This document shows positions 35,001 to 41,224 of a stretch of DNA of 41,224 nt, piece by piece. Where the stretch lies: positions 1 to 41,224 of the forward strand of contig JALONR010000029.1 of assembly GCA_025454815.1 (NCBI GenBank), read 5' to 3'. Origin of the DNA: Bacteroidales bacterium. Lineage in GTDB: Bacteria > Bacteroidota > Bacteroidia > Bacteroidales > VadinHA17. The position numbers and the translations under genes are program-made. Below the pieces are notes generated by a model. The model was not told the DNA's origin. It searched no databases and was given only the letters and a program-made list of their open reading frames with translations. Each line of letters starts with the position of its first letter. The stretch's first letter is position 1.

Positions 35001-35171
35001 GTGTTCGGGGTCTATGCCGGGACGCTGGCAGTAAACACGGCAGTAATCTGGTTCATGACCCTTATCCTGTACATACTGCTATATTTCAGGGTCCTGCACC
35101 GGATACTGGATTCTTCGGAGAAGTTCATGAGGGTGATGCGCGACAGGCGCGAAAGACGTGAGAAGGGGTGA
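32088..35171 (+). CDS. Large ABCG-like half transporter with N-terminal TerB-like and beta-rich domains
   Basis: 1027 residues. Residues 1-~140 are helical and resemble TerB ('NEKILNTLMHLFAIIAPAQGNESDRR'). Residues ~150-245 are beta-rich ('NLSFRGQVRVLNLPLAEMLFVRSFGTGELLLSG'), recalling a regulatory FHA-like module. The ATPase domain (~250-480) has Walker A GASGAGKS at 283-290, signature ISGGQRKR near 389, and Walker B AILFLDEP near 408. A short Cys pair (CHAC, ~496-499) precedes the membrane part. About five helices lie at ~584-775, then a ~200-residue charged soluble insert, then a last helix (~990-1015). The ATPase-before-membrane order and 'HQPSSDIFKMFDRLIFL' are ABCG features. Substrate is unknown. 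No partner permease is adjacent. Confidence 0.88.
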   Translation: MNEKILNTLMHLFAIIAPAQGNESDRRRVVEAFLRPQLNQEGVKAYLRIFDAYYAEAQQRLKKGIEARRNAAISVRIIKICFDIGMQLTLNQKIIVLVQLLEYCRSDNARVSNTELEFIITAAEGFNINPEDYQLIQQFVLSTREDVPESPQVLVIDSDSTTKYEKTHHIVNLSFRGQVRVLNLPLAEMLFVRSFGTGELLLSGQLRHEDRVYLFERGASLKFMSSKPIYYSEVIRQFLDESALASRVVYEVNDIEYKFKGGQVGLHRMSFAEESGRLIGIMGASGAGKSTLLSVLNGINRPDSGEVLINGVNIHTEPEKIKGLIGYVSQDDLLIEELTVFENLFYNARLCFGNLDNESITRKVDEVLHSLGLYDIKDMKVGSPLNKKISGGQRKRLNISLELIREPAILFLDEPTSGLSSLDSENILDLLNDLKLKGKLIFVVIHQPSSDIFKMFDRLIFLDSGGYMIYYGIPVGAIGYFKDRMELPKYNDSVCHACGNVNPEQIFSIVESKVLDEFGRPTMTRKVSPPEWSSYFNSRKEDRPPHPKGGNGIPEITLRTPGRLKQFSVFVTRDILAKLSDAQYLIITLLEAPVLALFLAYIIRYFDESVSSPSYTLLQNTNLPVYIFMSVIVAIFMGLTVSAEEIIKDRKILKREAFLNLSWNSYLLSKIGVQFLISAVQAASFVAVGNTIFGIRGMWFEYWVVLFSCWATSNMMGLLISDSFKTVVTIYILIPFLVIPQIILSGIIVKYDKLNPNISSPVSIPVYGEIIAARWGYEALAVDQFMNNRFEKQFYRYDRVISIAKFRKDIWYNEMKSILSRLESNIERERLGESDRNDMMLIRSEIQEELGFTTAIPFDLSILNPDAITPDAVATAREYIEKIRRYYIEVSRSAVDARDQAIIGFEQADRDGFIRMKKQYTNESLEEFVRNDNEKDKIKRYRNRLYQNYDQIFYDPAHPMVKAHFYAPQKKVFGVYAGTLAVNTAVIWFMTLILYILLYFRVLHRILDSSEKFMRVMRDRRERREKG

Positions 35172-35262
35172 TTGCGCGCACCCATTCTTTCCGGCTGAAA
35201 CCAGTAAGTTCTGAACTGCGCCGGATCAGGAGGAGATAAGTGCCCTGACGGCACATAAATGC

Positions 35263-35296
35263 CGGGGGGTACCAGCCTTCCGGCAGATACCCCCCG
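35263..35296. terminator. Bidirectional hairpin between convergent genes
   Basis: A 9-bp, very GC-rich stem (35263-35271 with 35288-35296) closes a 16-nt loop that can itself pair weakly. It sits between the ABC transporter stop (35171) and the siaC stop (35338). U-tracts are poor in both directions, so termination efficiency is uncertain. Confidence 0.6.
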
Positions 35297-35337
35297 ATTT
35301 AAACATTATGACCGATCCTTGCCCTGGTGACAGGGAA

Positions 35338-35718
35338 TTATTCAACGATTTCTATCATCTTGAAAGGAACCTTGATGATGGAATCATAATCTTCGCCAGC
35401 TTCGAGCATGTCCTCATCATCCTCCTCGTAGAACCAGTTGATCTCTACATCATGCTTTGACCTGTGGATGGCCTCAAGCCTCTTGAAAACGTCAAGAATG
35501 CATTTTGAAGAGCTGGTATTGAAATACTCAAGCCGTATGTTCACAACGGTTTTGTCAAGAGGTACCTGCATATACTGATCAAGCCACTCATTGAGAGGTT
35601 TATAGAACTCTACCGAGTTCTCCGGTATTGATCTCCCCTTGATTTCAAATACTCCATCCTTTGCATCAAATCTTATTGACGGTGTTTTTGGTGTTCCTTC
35701 AATAACGATCGGTTCCAT
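35338..35718 (-). CDS. siaC: SiaC-family regulatory phosphoprotein (DUF1987)
   Basis: 126 residues. The family core 'TPKTPSIRFDAKDGVFEIKGRSIPENSVEFYKPLNEWLDQY' and 'NIRLEYFNTSSSKCILDVFKRLE' are complete. Thr68, in EYFNTSS, falls at the same number as the phosphorylated Thr68 of Pseudomonas SiaC. In Pseudomonas unphosphorylated SiaC activates the diguanylate cyclase SiaD. The acidic insert 'FYEEDDEDMLEAGEDYD' is notable. The kinase gene siaB lies 27 nt upstream; no SiaD cyclase or SiaA phosphatase is seen, so the effector here is unknown. Confidence 0.92.
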   Translation of the reverse strand: MEPIVIEGTPKTPSIRFDAKDGVFEIKGRSIPENSVEFYKPLNEWLDQYMQVPLDKTVVNIRLEYFNTSSSKCILDVFKRLEAIHRSKHDVEINWFYEEDDEDMLEAGEDYDSIIKVPFKMIEIVE

Positions 35719-35745
35719 AGTTATCTGTTTTTTTTGTTGGTTATT

Positions 35746-36300
35746 CTATACCGGTGCCACTACTGCACTGAGTCGGAATGCCGTATTCAGGTTATCGTAT
35801 TTTTTAAACCTGAAATCAATCCGGTGACCGGTCTTTCTTGCAATGTCAAGCAATCCCAGTCCGCCCAGACCCTTCGCCGTTATCTCCTGGTGATTAAGGA
35901 TGTCCTTGTAAAGCTCCTTAATCTCTTCAGGTGTCGAACGATTTATCCTCGTCAGTTTTTCTTCCAGCTCCTTTACTCTCACCGCAGATACAAAGTTACA
36001 TGTGGTTATGCGATAACCCCTGCCGATCTTCTCCATTACCACCAGCCCGAACCTGTCAGCCCTGGCGGCATGATATCCCTTCGGCACCCTGTCTGAGTGA
36101 TGATAGAGGTTCTGAAGGCTCTCAACGAGCACATTGTAAACCTTTTTCCTCAGCCTCGGGGCTTCGCGGGTCACAAGCAGCTTTCTCTCCACAAGGTCCA
36201 GTGCCTTTGTTATCGTCTCCGAATCGACGTTTCCCTTGTAATAAAGAACTGCTCCCCTTATGTCAAGGTCGCTAACAAGATTTTCAAGGTCAAAGCTCAT
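35746..36300 (-). CDS. siaB: SiaB-family protein kinase
   Basis: 184 residues from ATG 36300 (MSFDLENL); an in-frame upstream Met (36315) adds five residues and is less likely. It is a GHKL-fold kinase-like protein: 'RKKVYNVLVESLQNLYHHSDRV' is the N-box helix with an Asn for Mg-ATP, and 'ITAKGLGGLGLLDIARKTGHRIDFRFKKYD' contains the Gly-rich lid. In Pseudomonas SiaB phosphorylates SiaC on threonine. No membrane segment is present, so it is cytoplasmic. A good candidate promoter lies just upstream. Confidence 0.9.
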   Translation of the reverse strand: MSFDLENLVSDLDIRGAVLYYKGNVDSETITKALDLVERKLLVTREAPRLRKKVYNVLVESLQNLYHHSDRVPKGYHAARADRFGLVVMEKIGRGYRITTCNFVSAVRVKELEEKLTRINRSTPEEIKELYKDILNHQEITAKGLGGLGLLDIARKTGHRIDFRFKKYDNLNTAFRLSAVVAPV

Positions 36301-36337
36301 CGGGCCTCTGTGCAAGTATCAAAGCTAAAACGAGTAA

Positions 36338-36367
36338 CAAAAATAGATTATTGTTGTTAATAGCCAA
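36338..36367 (-). promoter_or_regulatory. Candidate Bacteroidota promoter for siaBC
   Basis: On the minus strand TTG (36367-36365) and TATTTTTG (36345-36338) are spaced by exactly 19 nt, the best consensus fit in the window. A second -7-like TAGCTTTG lies at 36327-36320 without a -33 partner. The leader would be about 30 nt. Confidence 0.55.
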
Positions 36368-36441
36368 CATACCCGTCTCATTATTTCAGATATGACAACC
36401 TTTTTTTGACAAGGGTTGCATTACGGCATGTAAAAGTGTTT

Positions 36442-37593
36442 TCAGAGGTTGTCAGGACTCTTTTTTTTCCTGCTTCCCCCGTAGAGCTCGTAACCCTGGA
36501 AACGGCATTCTATGTCACCATTGAGCAGGTCGAACTTCCGGAAGGGTTTCAGGGCGACCTGTTTCAGGGCATCAGGGTCACCGGAAAGGATCCAGGCATT
36601 GTAACCCTCATAACTGTGCTTAAGGACGGATCCGATCTTACCGTAAAATCCTGCCAGGTCAGGAGCGCCTATCCGGTGACCGTAAGGCGGATTGATTATC
36701 AGCGTTCCGCCGGCAACAGGCGGATCCGATGTAAAGAAATCACTTTGCCTGATTTCAATTGCATCGTCAAGTCCTGCCGTCTTTATGTTTCCCATTGCAG
36801 TGGCACAGGCTTCAGGGGAAATGTCACTGCCGTATATCTTCACCGGTGAGGGTCTCTCACGCTTTTCGGCCTCAAACTTCACTGACCTGAACAGGGCGGG
36901 ATCATAATCCTTCCATCTCATGAAACCAAAGCTCTTCCTGAACCTGCCCGGCGCAATATTGCGGGCTATCAGTCCTGCCTCGGCAACGATCGTCCCTGAC
37001 CCGCACATTCCGTCAGTGAGCGGCCTGTCTGCTTTCCACCCTGAGAGGGCAATCATCCCTGCGGCCAGAACTTCGCTCAGCGGAGCTTCAGACTTTCCCT
37101 GCCGGTAACCACGCCTGTACAGCGGCACTACCGTAGAATCAAGAGAAACGGTGACTTTGTCATTACTGATATGCACATTTACAAGAAGGTCCGGATCACG
37201 CGCATCAACTGAAGGCCTCGGCAGAGTAAGCCTGCGGAAGAAGTCCGCAACGGCATCCTTGACAACCAGCGCAGCATAACCCGAGTGTGTGAAATGAGGC
37301 GAATTGACAACCGCACTCACTGCAAAGGTTTTTCCGGGTTCAAGATAACGGTCCCATTCAATGGCAACCGCACCGTTATAGAGATCCTTCTGGCCTGCTA
37401 TACCAAACGTCGAGACAGGGACAAGCACTGAGAGTGCAAGACGGCTCCGGTAATTTATGGCGTACAGCAGCTGTTTTGAACCTTCGAAGGCGACTGCCCT
37501 GTTCAGGACCCTGACTCCCCCGGCGCCAAGCATCCCCAGCTCCTCCGCCAGAACCTGCTCAAGACCGTAATGAGTCTTGGCAAGAAGTTTCAT
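36442..37593 (-). CDS. THUMP-domain RNA guanine-N2 methyltransferase (RlmL-N/Trm14-like)
   Basis: 383 residues. The N-terminus 'LLAKTHYGLEQVLAEELGMLGAGGVRVLNRAVAFEG' and the following ~150 residues form a ferredoxin-like/THUMP RNA-binding module. The C-terminal half is a SAM-dependent methyltransferase: 'PLTDGMCGSGTIVAEAGLIARNIAPG' binds SAM, and 'LIINPPYGHRIG' is the NPPY active-site motif of N-methyltransferases. It corresponds to the N-terminal half of E. coli RlmL, which modifies 23S rRNA G2445, without the second (RlmK) methyltransferase. Its start overlaps the end of the upstream protease gene by 4 nt. Confidence 0.9.
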   Translation of the reverse strand: MKLLAKTHYGLEQVLAEELGMLGAGGVRVLNRAVAFEGSKQLLYAINYRSRLALSVLVPVSTFGIAGQKDLYNGAVAIEWDRYLEPGKTFAVSAVVNSPHFTHSGYAALVVKDAVADFFRRLTLPRPSVDARDPDLLVNVHISNDKVTVSLDSTVVPLYRRGYRQGKSEAPLSEVLAAGMIALSGWKADRPLTDGMCGSGTIVAEAGLIARNIAPGRFRKSFGFMRWKDYDPALFRSVKFEAEKRERPSPVKIYGSDISPEACATAMGNIKTAGLDDAIEIRQSDFFTSDPPVAGGTLIINPPYGHRIGAPDLAGFYGKIGSVLKHSYEGYNAWILSGDPDALKQVALKPFRKFDLLNGDIECRFQGYELYGGSRKKKSPDNL

Positions 37594-39197
37594 CGCTCCT
37601 CCTTCCGGTAACCGAGAAGTCCTTCATACAGAAGAGGATCATTCAGCACATCAAGAGCCTTACCGATACCGTCATCATTCTCGTTGACAACCTTGAAGTA
37701 TTCATTCATATCCCACAGGTCACGCGCCACCAGGGCTTTCATCACCGACTTTATCTCCGGTGCGGAAACATCAAACTGCTCCTGGTTAAATCTGACTCCG
37801 TTCTTTTCCCCGGCTGCCTTCAGCTCTTCAATTATGGAACCCTCTATCCTGTACTCCCGGTTGAATGTTTCAAAGTTCCTGTACCGCCTGGTAAACTCTT
37901 TCCGGTTGCGGTCAGTGTAGGCAAGCATGAAATTGGTCAGCGTGGATGTCCTGATCAGGTCGCGGTAATAATCTGAATAGTAGGTTGTATCAATTGGTAT
38001 GAAGATATCAGGGCTGATGCCTCCTCCCCCGTATACAAGCCTTTTGTTCCTGATAGTGAATGCCTTCAGCGAGTCCGGAAGGTTGAGGCTGTCAGGATGG
38101 ATCAGTTCACCGTTGAAATACCTGCTGTAAAAGGTCTGGAAATACTTGTCAAACCCCTCATTGTACGGAGTCTGGATGGAGCGTCCGGATGGGGTATAGT
38201 AGCGGGCAATGGTGAGTCTTATCTCTGACCCGTCAGGCAGCGGAAACCTGTTCTGCACCAGCCCTTTCCCAAAGCTCCTTCGCCCAATGACCACCCCCCT
38301 GTCCCAGTCCTGTACCGCGCCTGCAAGAATCTCGCTGGCCGATGCGGAACCCTCATCTATCAGGACAGCAACACGTGCCCTGGTCAATGTCCCTGACGGG
38401 GCAGACCTGTAATCCTGCCTCGATGTGTTCCTCCCTTCCAGGTATACAATCAGTTCATTGCCAGCCAGCAATTCATCTGCTATCTGAATGGCCGGGACCA
38501 TATAACCGCCGGAGTTTCCTCGCAGATCTATGATCAGGTTTTCCATACGCAGGTCACGCAGACTGTTGACTGCCTGTGCAAATTCCCCTGCAGTCTGCTC
38601 GGAGAAACGGCTCAGCTTTATATATCCCACCTTGTCTGTAACCATGTAGGCCGCATCAAGGCTGTTAACGGGTATCTTGTCACGGGTAATGGTAAAGTCA
38701 AGCAACTCCTTCTCACCCTTGCGGAATACCATGACATCCACTTTTGTCCCTTTCGGGCCCCTGAGTCTTTTCTGTACCCCTGTGGTTGTGATGCCTGTCC
38801 CTGTCACTTTCTCTCCGGCAATGGATACTATCCTGTCACCGGCAAGGATGCCAACTTTCTCAGACGGACCGCCGGGAATGGGTGATATAATAATAATGGT
38901 ATCATTGAGCAGGTTGAACTGTATCCCGATACCCTCAAAGTTACCCTGAAGCGGCTCATTCTCCTCCTGCACCTCCTTTGCCGGGATATAAACCGAATGC
39001 GGATCAAGATTGCGGAGTGTGCCAATGATCATCTGCTCGGTGATGGATGATATATTGACACTGTCAACATATATCGCCTCAAGCAGTGCAAGGGTTTTAC
39101 CAATCTTGAAAGTCTCCTGCGTCAGGCCCTGTGACCTGAGGGCAGCTCCCTGAAAAAGCAGTGCCGCAGCAAATATCAGTATAAGTCTCTTTGTCAT
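37590..39197 (-). CDS. C-terminal-processing serine protease (S41 family)
   Basis: 535 residues with a Sec signal peptide (~1-23), so periplasmic or membrane-associated. A PDZ domain spans ~85-165 ('GIQFNLLNDTIIIISPIPGGPSEKVGILAGDRIVSIAGEKV'). The protease core has catalytic Ser286 in DEGSASASEI and Lys311 in RRSFGKGLVQ. It belongs to the CtpA/Prc family that trims C-termini of envelope proteins. The final ~200 residues are helical and charged and are typical of Bacteroidota members. It lies 31 nt downstream of guaA. Confidence 0.94.
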   Translation of the reverse strand: MTKRLILIFAAALLFQGAALRSQGLTQETFKIGKTLALLEAIYVDSVNISSITEQMIIGTLRNLDPHSVYIPAKEVQEENEPLQGNFEGIGIQFNLLNDTIIIISPIPGGPSEKVGILAGDRIVSIAGEKVTGTGITTTGVQKRLRGPKGTKVDVMVFRKGEKELLDFTITRDKIPVNSLDAAYMVTDKVGYIKLSRFSEQTAGEFAQAVNSLRDLRMENLIIDLRGNSGGYMVPAIQIADELLAGNELIVYLEGRNTSRQDYRSAPSGTLTRARVAVLIDEGSASASEILAGAVQDWDRGVVIGRRSFGKGLVQNRFPLPDGSEIRLTIARYYTPSGRSIQTPYNEGFDKYFQTFYSRYFNGELIHPDSLNLPDSLKAFTIRNKRLVYGGGGISPDIFIPIDTTYYSDYYRDLIRTSTLTNFMLAYTDRNRKEFTRRYRNFETFNREYRIEGSIIEELKAAGEKNGVRFNQEQFDVSAPEIKSVMKALVARDLWDMNEYFKVVNENDDGIGKALDVLNDPLLYEGLLGYRKEER

Positions 39198-39228
39198 CTT
39201 TTCATGTTTTCTATCTTCCGTGCAAATA

Positions 39229-40758
39229 TCATTCCCATTCTATTGTTGAAGGTGGTTTGGAACTGATGTCATATACCACCCTGTTGACCCCCCTGACCCT
39301 GTTGATGATCTGGTTTGAAACCTCTGCAAGGAACTCATGAGGCAGATGACTCCAGTCGGCCGTCATGCCGTCAGTTGATGTCACTGCGCGCAATACCACG
39401 GCATTCTCATAGGTACGCTCATCACCCATCACCCCCACTGACTGCACCGGCAGGAGTATTACCGCAGCCTGCCATACCTTGTCGTAGAACCCGTTCTTCT
39501 TCAGTCCTGATATGAAGATCTCGTCTGCATCACGAAGTGTCTCCAGCTTGGAAGGGGTGACCTCACCCACAATCCTTATCGCCAGTCCGGGCCCCGGGAA
39601 AGGGTGACGGCCCAGTATCTCGCCGGGCATTCCAAGGGCATGCCCTACCCTTCTCACCTCATCCTTGAAGAGTAGCCGTAGTGGTTCAACCACCTTAAGG
39701 TGCATCTTCTCAGGCAGTCCGCCCACATTATGGTGAGATTTGATGGTTGCGGAAGGGCCGTTTACCGAGACCGACTCAATGACATCAGGGTAAATGGTTC
39801 CCTGCGCCAGCCATTTGACATTCTGAACCTTGTGTGCCTCACGGTCAAATACCTCAATGAACACACGGCCAATTATCTTCCTCTTTTTCTCCGGATCATC
39901 AACGCCCCTCAAACCTTCGACAAACTCAGCCGAGGCATCAACGCCTCTTACATTGAGTCCCATTCTCCTGTAGGCATCAAGAACGTCCTCATATTCGTTC
40001 TTACGGAGGAGCCCGTTATCAACAAAAATAGATGTCAGCCTTTCCCCGATGGCCCTGTCAAGGAGCAACGCCGCCACCGACGAGTCAACTCCCCCTGAGA
40101 GACCAAGCACCACCCTGTCATCACCCAGTTGCTCCCTGAGTGAACGCACCGTCATCTCAACAAATGACTCCGGCGTCCATTCAGCATGACATCCGCATAT
40201 CCCCCTTACAAAATTGCCGAGCATTCTTGTCCCGTCGGTGGTATGGTATACCTCCGGGTGAAACTGTATTCCCCACGTCTGTTCACCTTCAATCCTGAAT
40301 GCCGCCACGTTAACGTCTTCTGTTGATCCGGTAATATGATAACTCTCCGGGATGCGCATTATCGTATCACCATGTGACATCCAGACCTGCGTTCCGGGAT
40401 CCACTCCACGGAAAAGCGGGTCAGATGAATCAACCTTCACCAGTTTTGCCCTTCCGTATTCACGCGTTTTTGACGGCATCACTTCACCGCCGTATTTATG
40501 AGTCAGGTACTGTGCGCCGTAGCACACACCCAGAACAGGCAGGCTCCCCTTGATCCCCTCCAGGTCCGGGAAAGGGGCTTTTTCATCACGGACTGACCAG
40601 GGACTTCCGGAAAGAATGACTCCCTTAACTGTGCCGTCAGGTGACGGGAAATGATTGAACGGATGAATTTCACAATACACATTGAGCTCTCTTACACGCC
40701 TGGCTATCAGCTGTGTATACTGGGACCCAAAATCAAGGATCAAGATTTTCTCCTGCAC
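39229..40758 (-). CDS. guaA: GMP synthase (glutamine-hydrolysing)
   Basis: 509 residues, full length. The N-terminal glutaminase domain has Cys79 (GVCYGAQY), His167 and Glu169 (FHPEV). The ATP pyrophosphatase domain starts with the P-loop SGGVDSS at 221-227, and the C-terminal dimerisation domain ends with '[18 protein letters not shown]', the invariant GuaA terminus. It converts XMP to GMP with glutamine and ATP in the cytoplasm. It begins the guaA-protease-methyltransferase gene string; a -7-like site lies 31 nt upstream. Confidence 0.99.
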   Translation of the reverse strand: MQEKILILDFGSQYTQLIARRVRELNVYCEIHPFNHFPSPDGTVKGVILSGSPWSVRDEKAPFPDLEGIKGSLPVLGVCYGAQYLTHKYGGEVMPSKTREYGRAKLVKVDSSDPLFRGVDPGTQVWMSHGDTIMRIPESYHITGSTEDVNVAAFRIEGEQTWGIQFHPEVYHTTDGTRMLGNFVRGICGCHAEWTPESFVEMTVRSLREQLGDDRVVLGLSGGVDSSVAALLLDRAIGERLTSIFVDNGLLRKNEYEDVLDAYRRMGLNVRGVDASAEFVEGLRGVDDPEKKRKIIGRVFIEVFDREAHKVQNVKWLAQGTIYPDVIESVSVNGPSATIKSHHNVGGLPEKMHLKVVEPLRLLFKDEVRRVGHALGMPGEILGRHPFPGPGLAIRIVGEVTPSKLETLRDADEIFISGLKKNGFYDKVWQAAVILLPVQSVGVMGDERTYENAVVLRAVTSTDGMTADWSHLPHEFLAEVSNQIINRVRGVNRVVYDISSKPPSTIEWE

Positions 40759-40789
40759 GTGGAATTAATTAAGATGGTTACGCAGGGGG

Positions 40790-40797
40790 CAAAGATA
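40790..40797 (-). promoter_or_regulatory. Candidate Bacteroidota -7 element upstream of guaA
   Basis: Minus-strand TATCTTTG fits TAnnTTTG. The nearest TTG on that strand (40828-40826) is 28 nt away, longer than usual, so only the -7 part is persuasive. Confidence 0.35.
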
Positions 40798-40894
40798 ATC
40801 ATTATGACGGTACAGCGGCATCACCCAATGTCATATGTAATTCCTTTTAAGGCAGCATCATCGTGTCACATATCTGATTCATGATCAGGCAGGA

Positions 40895-41224
40895 TCACCC
40901 TATTTCGTAGGTACTTCCCTCCCGTGCGGCTTCACTTTCGGGGAAGACACTCCGGGCCTCTTCCTCAAGTGTGTCCGGTGTGCGGTAACGGGCAGAGAAG
41001 TGCCCCAGGAGGAGCCGCCTCACCCCTGCCTCCCTTGCAACTGTGGCTGCATGGCGTGCGGTTGAGTGACCTGTCTTCCGGGCAAGGGCATCATTATCAT
41101 CCCCGAAGGTGGCTTCGTGATAGAGGAGGTCTACTCCCCTCACATAGGAAGGGAGCTTTTCAGACCATCCGGTGTCACTGCAAAATGCAAATGTGGCGGG
41201 GTGACGGGGTTCCATAGTCACCTC
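40895..41224 (-). CDS. rnz: Ribonuclease Z, C-terminal part (start outside the window)
   Basis: About 109 C-terminal residues are present; the frame is open to the window edge, so a GTG at 41221 is probably internal. 'FAFCSDTGWSE' holds a zinc-ligand Asp, 'VDLLYHEATFGDDN', 'KTGHSTARHAATVAREAG' and 'RLLLGHFSARY' are the downstream motifs of the tRNase Z beta-lactamase fold. The enzyme removes 3' trailers from tRNA precursors. The HxHxDH zinc motif lies outside the window. Confidence 0.93.
   Translation of the reverse strand, partial: EVTMEPRHPATFAFCSDTGWSEKLPSYVRGVDLLYHEATFGDDNDALARKTGHSTARHAATVAREAGVRRLLLGHFSARYRTPDTLEEEARSVFPESEAAREGSTYEIG

Noticed and set aside
36396..36418. Hairpin with 8-bp arms (one G-T pair) between the methyltransferase and siaB as a terminator
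   Set aside because: No U-tract follows it in the direction of transcription; it may be chance.
40874..40888. 5-bp hairpin after rnz as a terminator
   Set aside because: The stem is short and AT-rich and no U-tract follows.

Overview
The window looks like chromosomal DNA of a Bacteroidota bacterium, probably an anaerobic or facultative member of the order Bacteroidales/Marinilabiliales or a relative. The grounds are: a serC-serA-DUF1015 cluster, a PorT-like beta-barrel paired with an IPT/kelch lipoprotein, a SiaB/SiaC pair, a split-alpha proton-translocating transhydrogenase, and several upstream sites that fit the Bacteroidota -7 element TAnnTTTG. GC is moderate and even. I see no rRNA, tRNA, CRISPR array, insertion sequence or phage gene.

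Layout. 1-1938 (+): the 3' part of an Asp/Glu-racemase-like gene and an exported class I glutamine-amidotransferase-fold hydrolase. 1952-5188 (-): a beta-barrel protein and an IPT/kelch lipoprotein, 3 nt apart. 5406-10652 (-): a five-gene NADPH operon, zwf-pgl-pntAA-pntAB-pntB. 11094-19399 (+): the most unusual block. It encodes a PstS-like/GcvH-like membrane fusion, a Tat-exported four-cluster ferredoxin (HybA/DsrO type), an NrfD/HybB-type membrane quinone module and a second membrane-anchored GcvH-like protein. These are followed by a sensor kinase with two heme-c-type motifs in its sensor domain, an NtrC-family sigma-54 activator and an archaemetzincin. 19456-21456: two exported proteins of unknown function (-) and a divergent soluble protein (+). 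21537-28425 (-): gcvT, comB-like, serC, serA, DUF1015, yggS and a dihydroorotate-dehydrogenase-like gene, a serine/one-carbon/PLP neighbourhood. 28576-29286 (+): small Hpt and STAS signalling proteins. 29341-31932 (-): clpB. 32088-35171 (+): a 1027-residue ABCG-like half transporter with extra N-terminal domains. 35338-36300 (-): siaB-siaC. 36442-40758 (-): guaA, an S41 protease and an RlmL-like RNA methyltransferase. 40895-end (-): the 3' end of rnz.

Best candidate for an undescribed system: the 11.1-18.8 kb block. It has the electron-transfer parts of a quinone-linked membrane complex (16-Cys ferredoxin plus NrfD) but no hydrogenase, molybdopterin or cytochrome catalytic subunit. In their place are two membrane-tethered H-protein-like subunits that share a C-terminal extension. 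In both, the Lys expected to carry lipoate is shifted by one position. A near-consensus sigma-54-like site lies upstream of the first gene, and the downstream regulator carries the sigma-54 contact loop GAFTGA. A long inverted repeat (15753-15801) separates the complex from the two-component genes. Together these suggest a redox-sensed, sigma-54-controlled respiratory or redox-relay complex, but its substrate cannot be read from the sequence.
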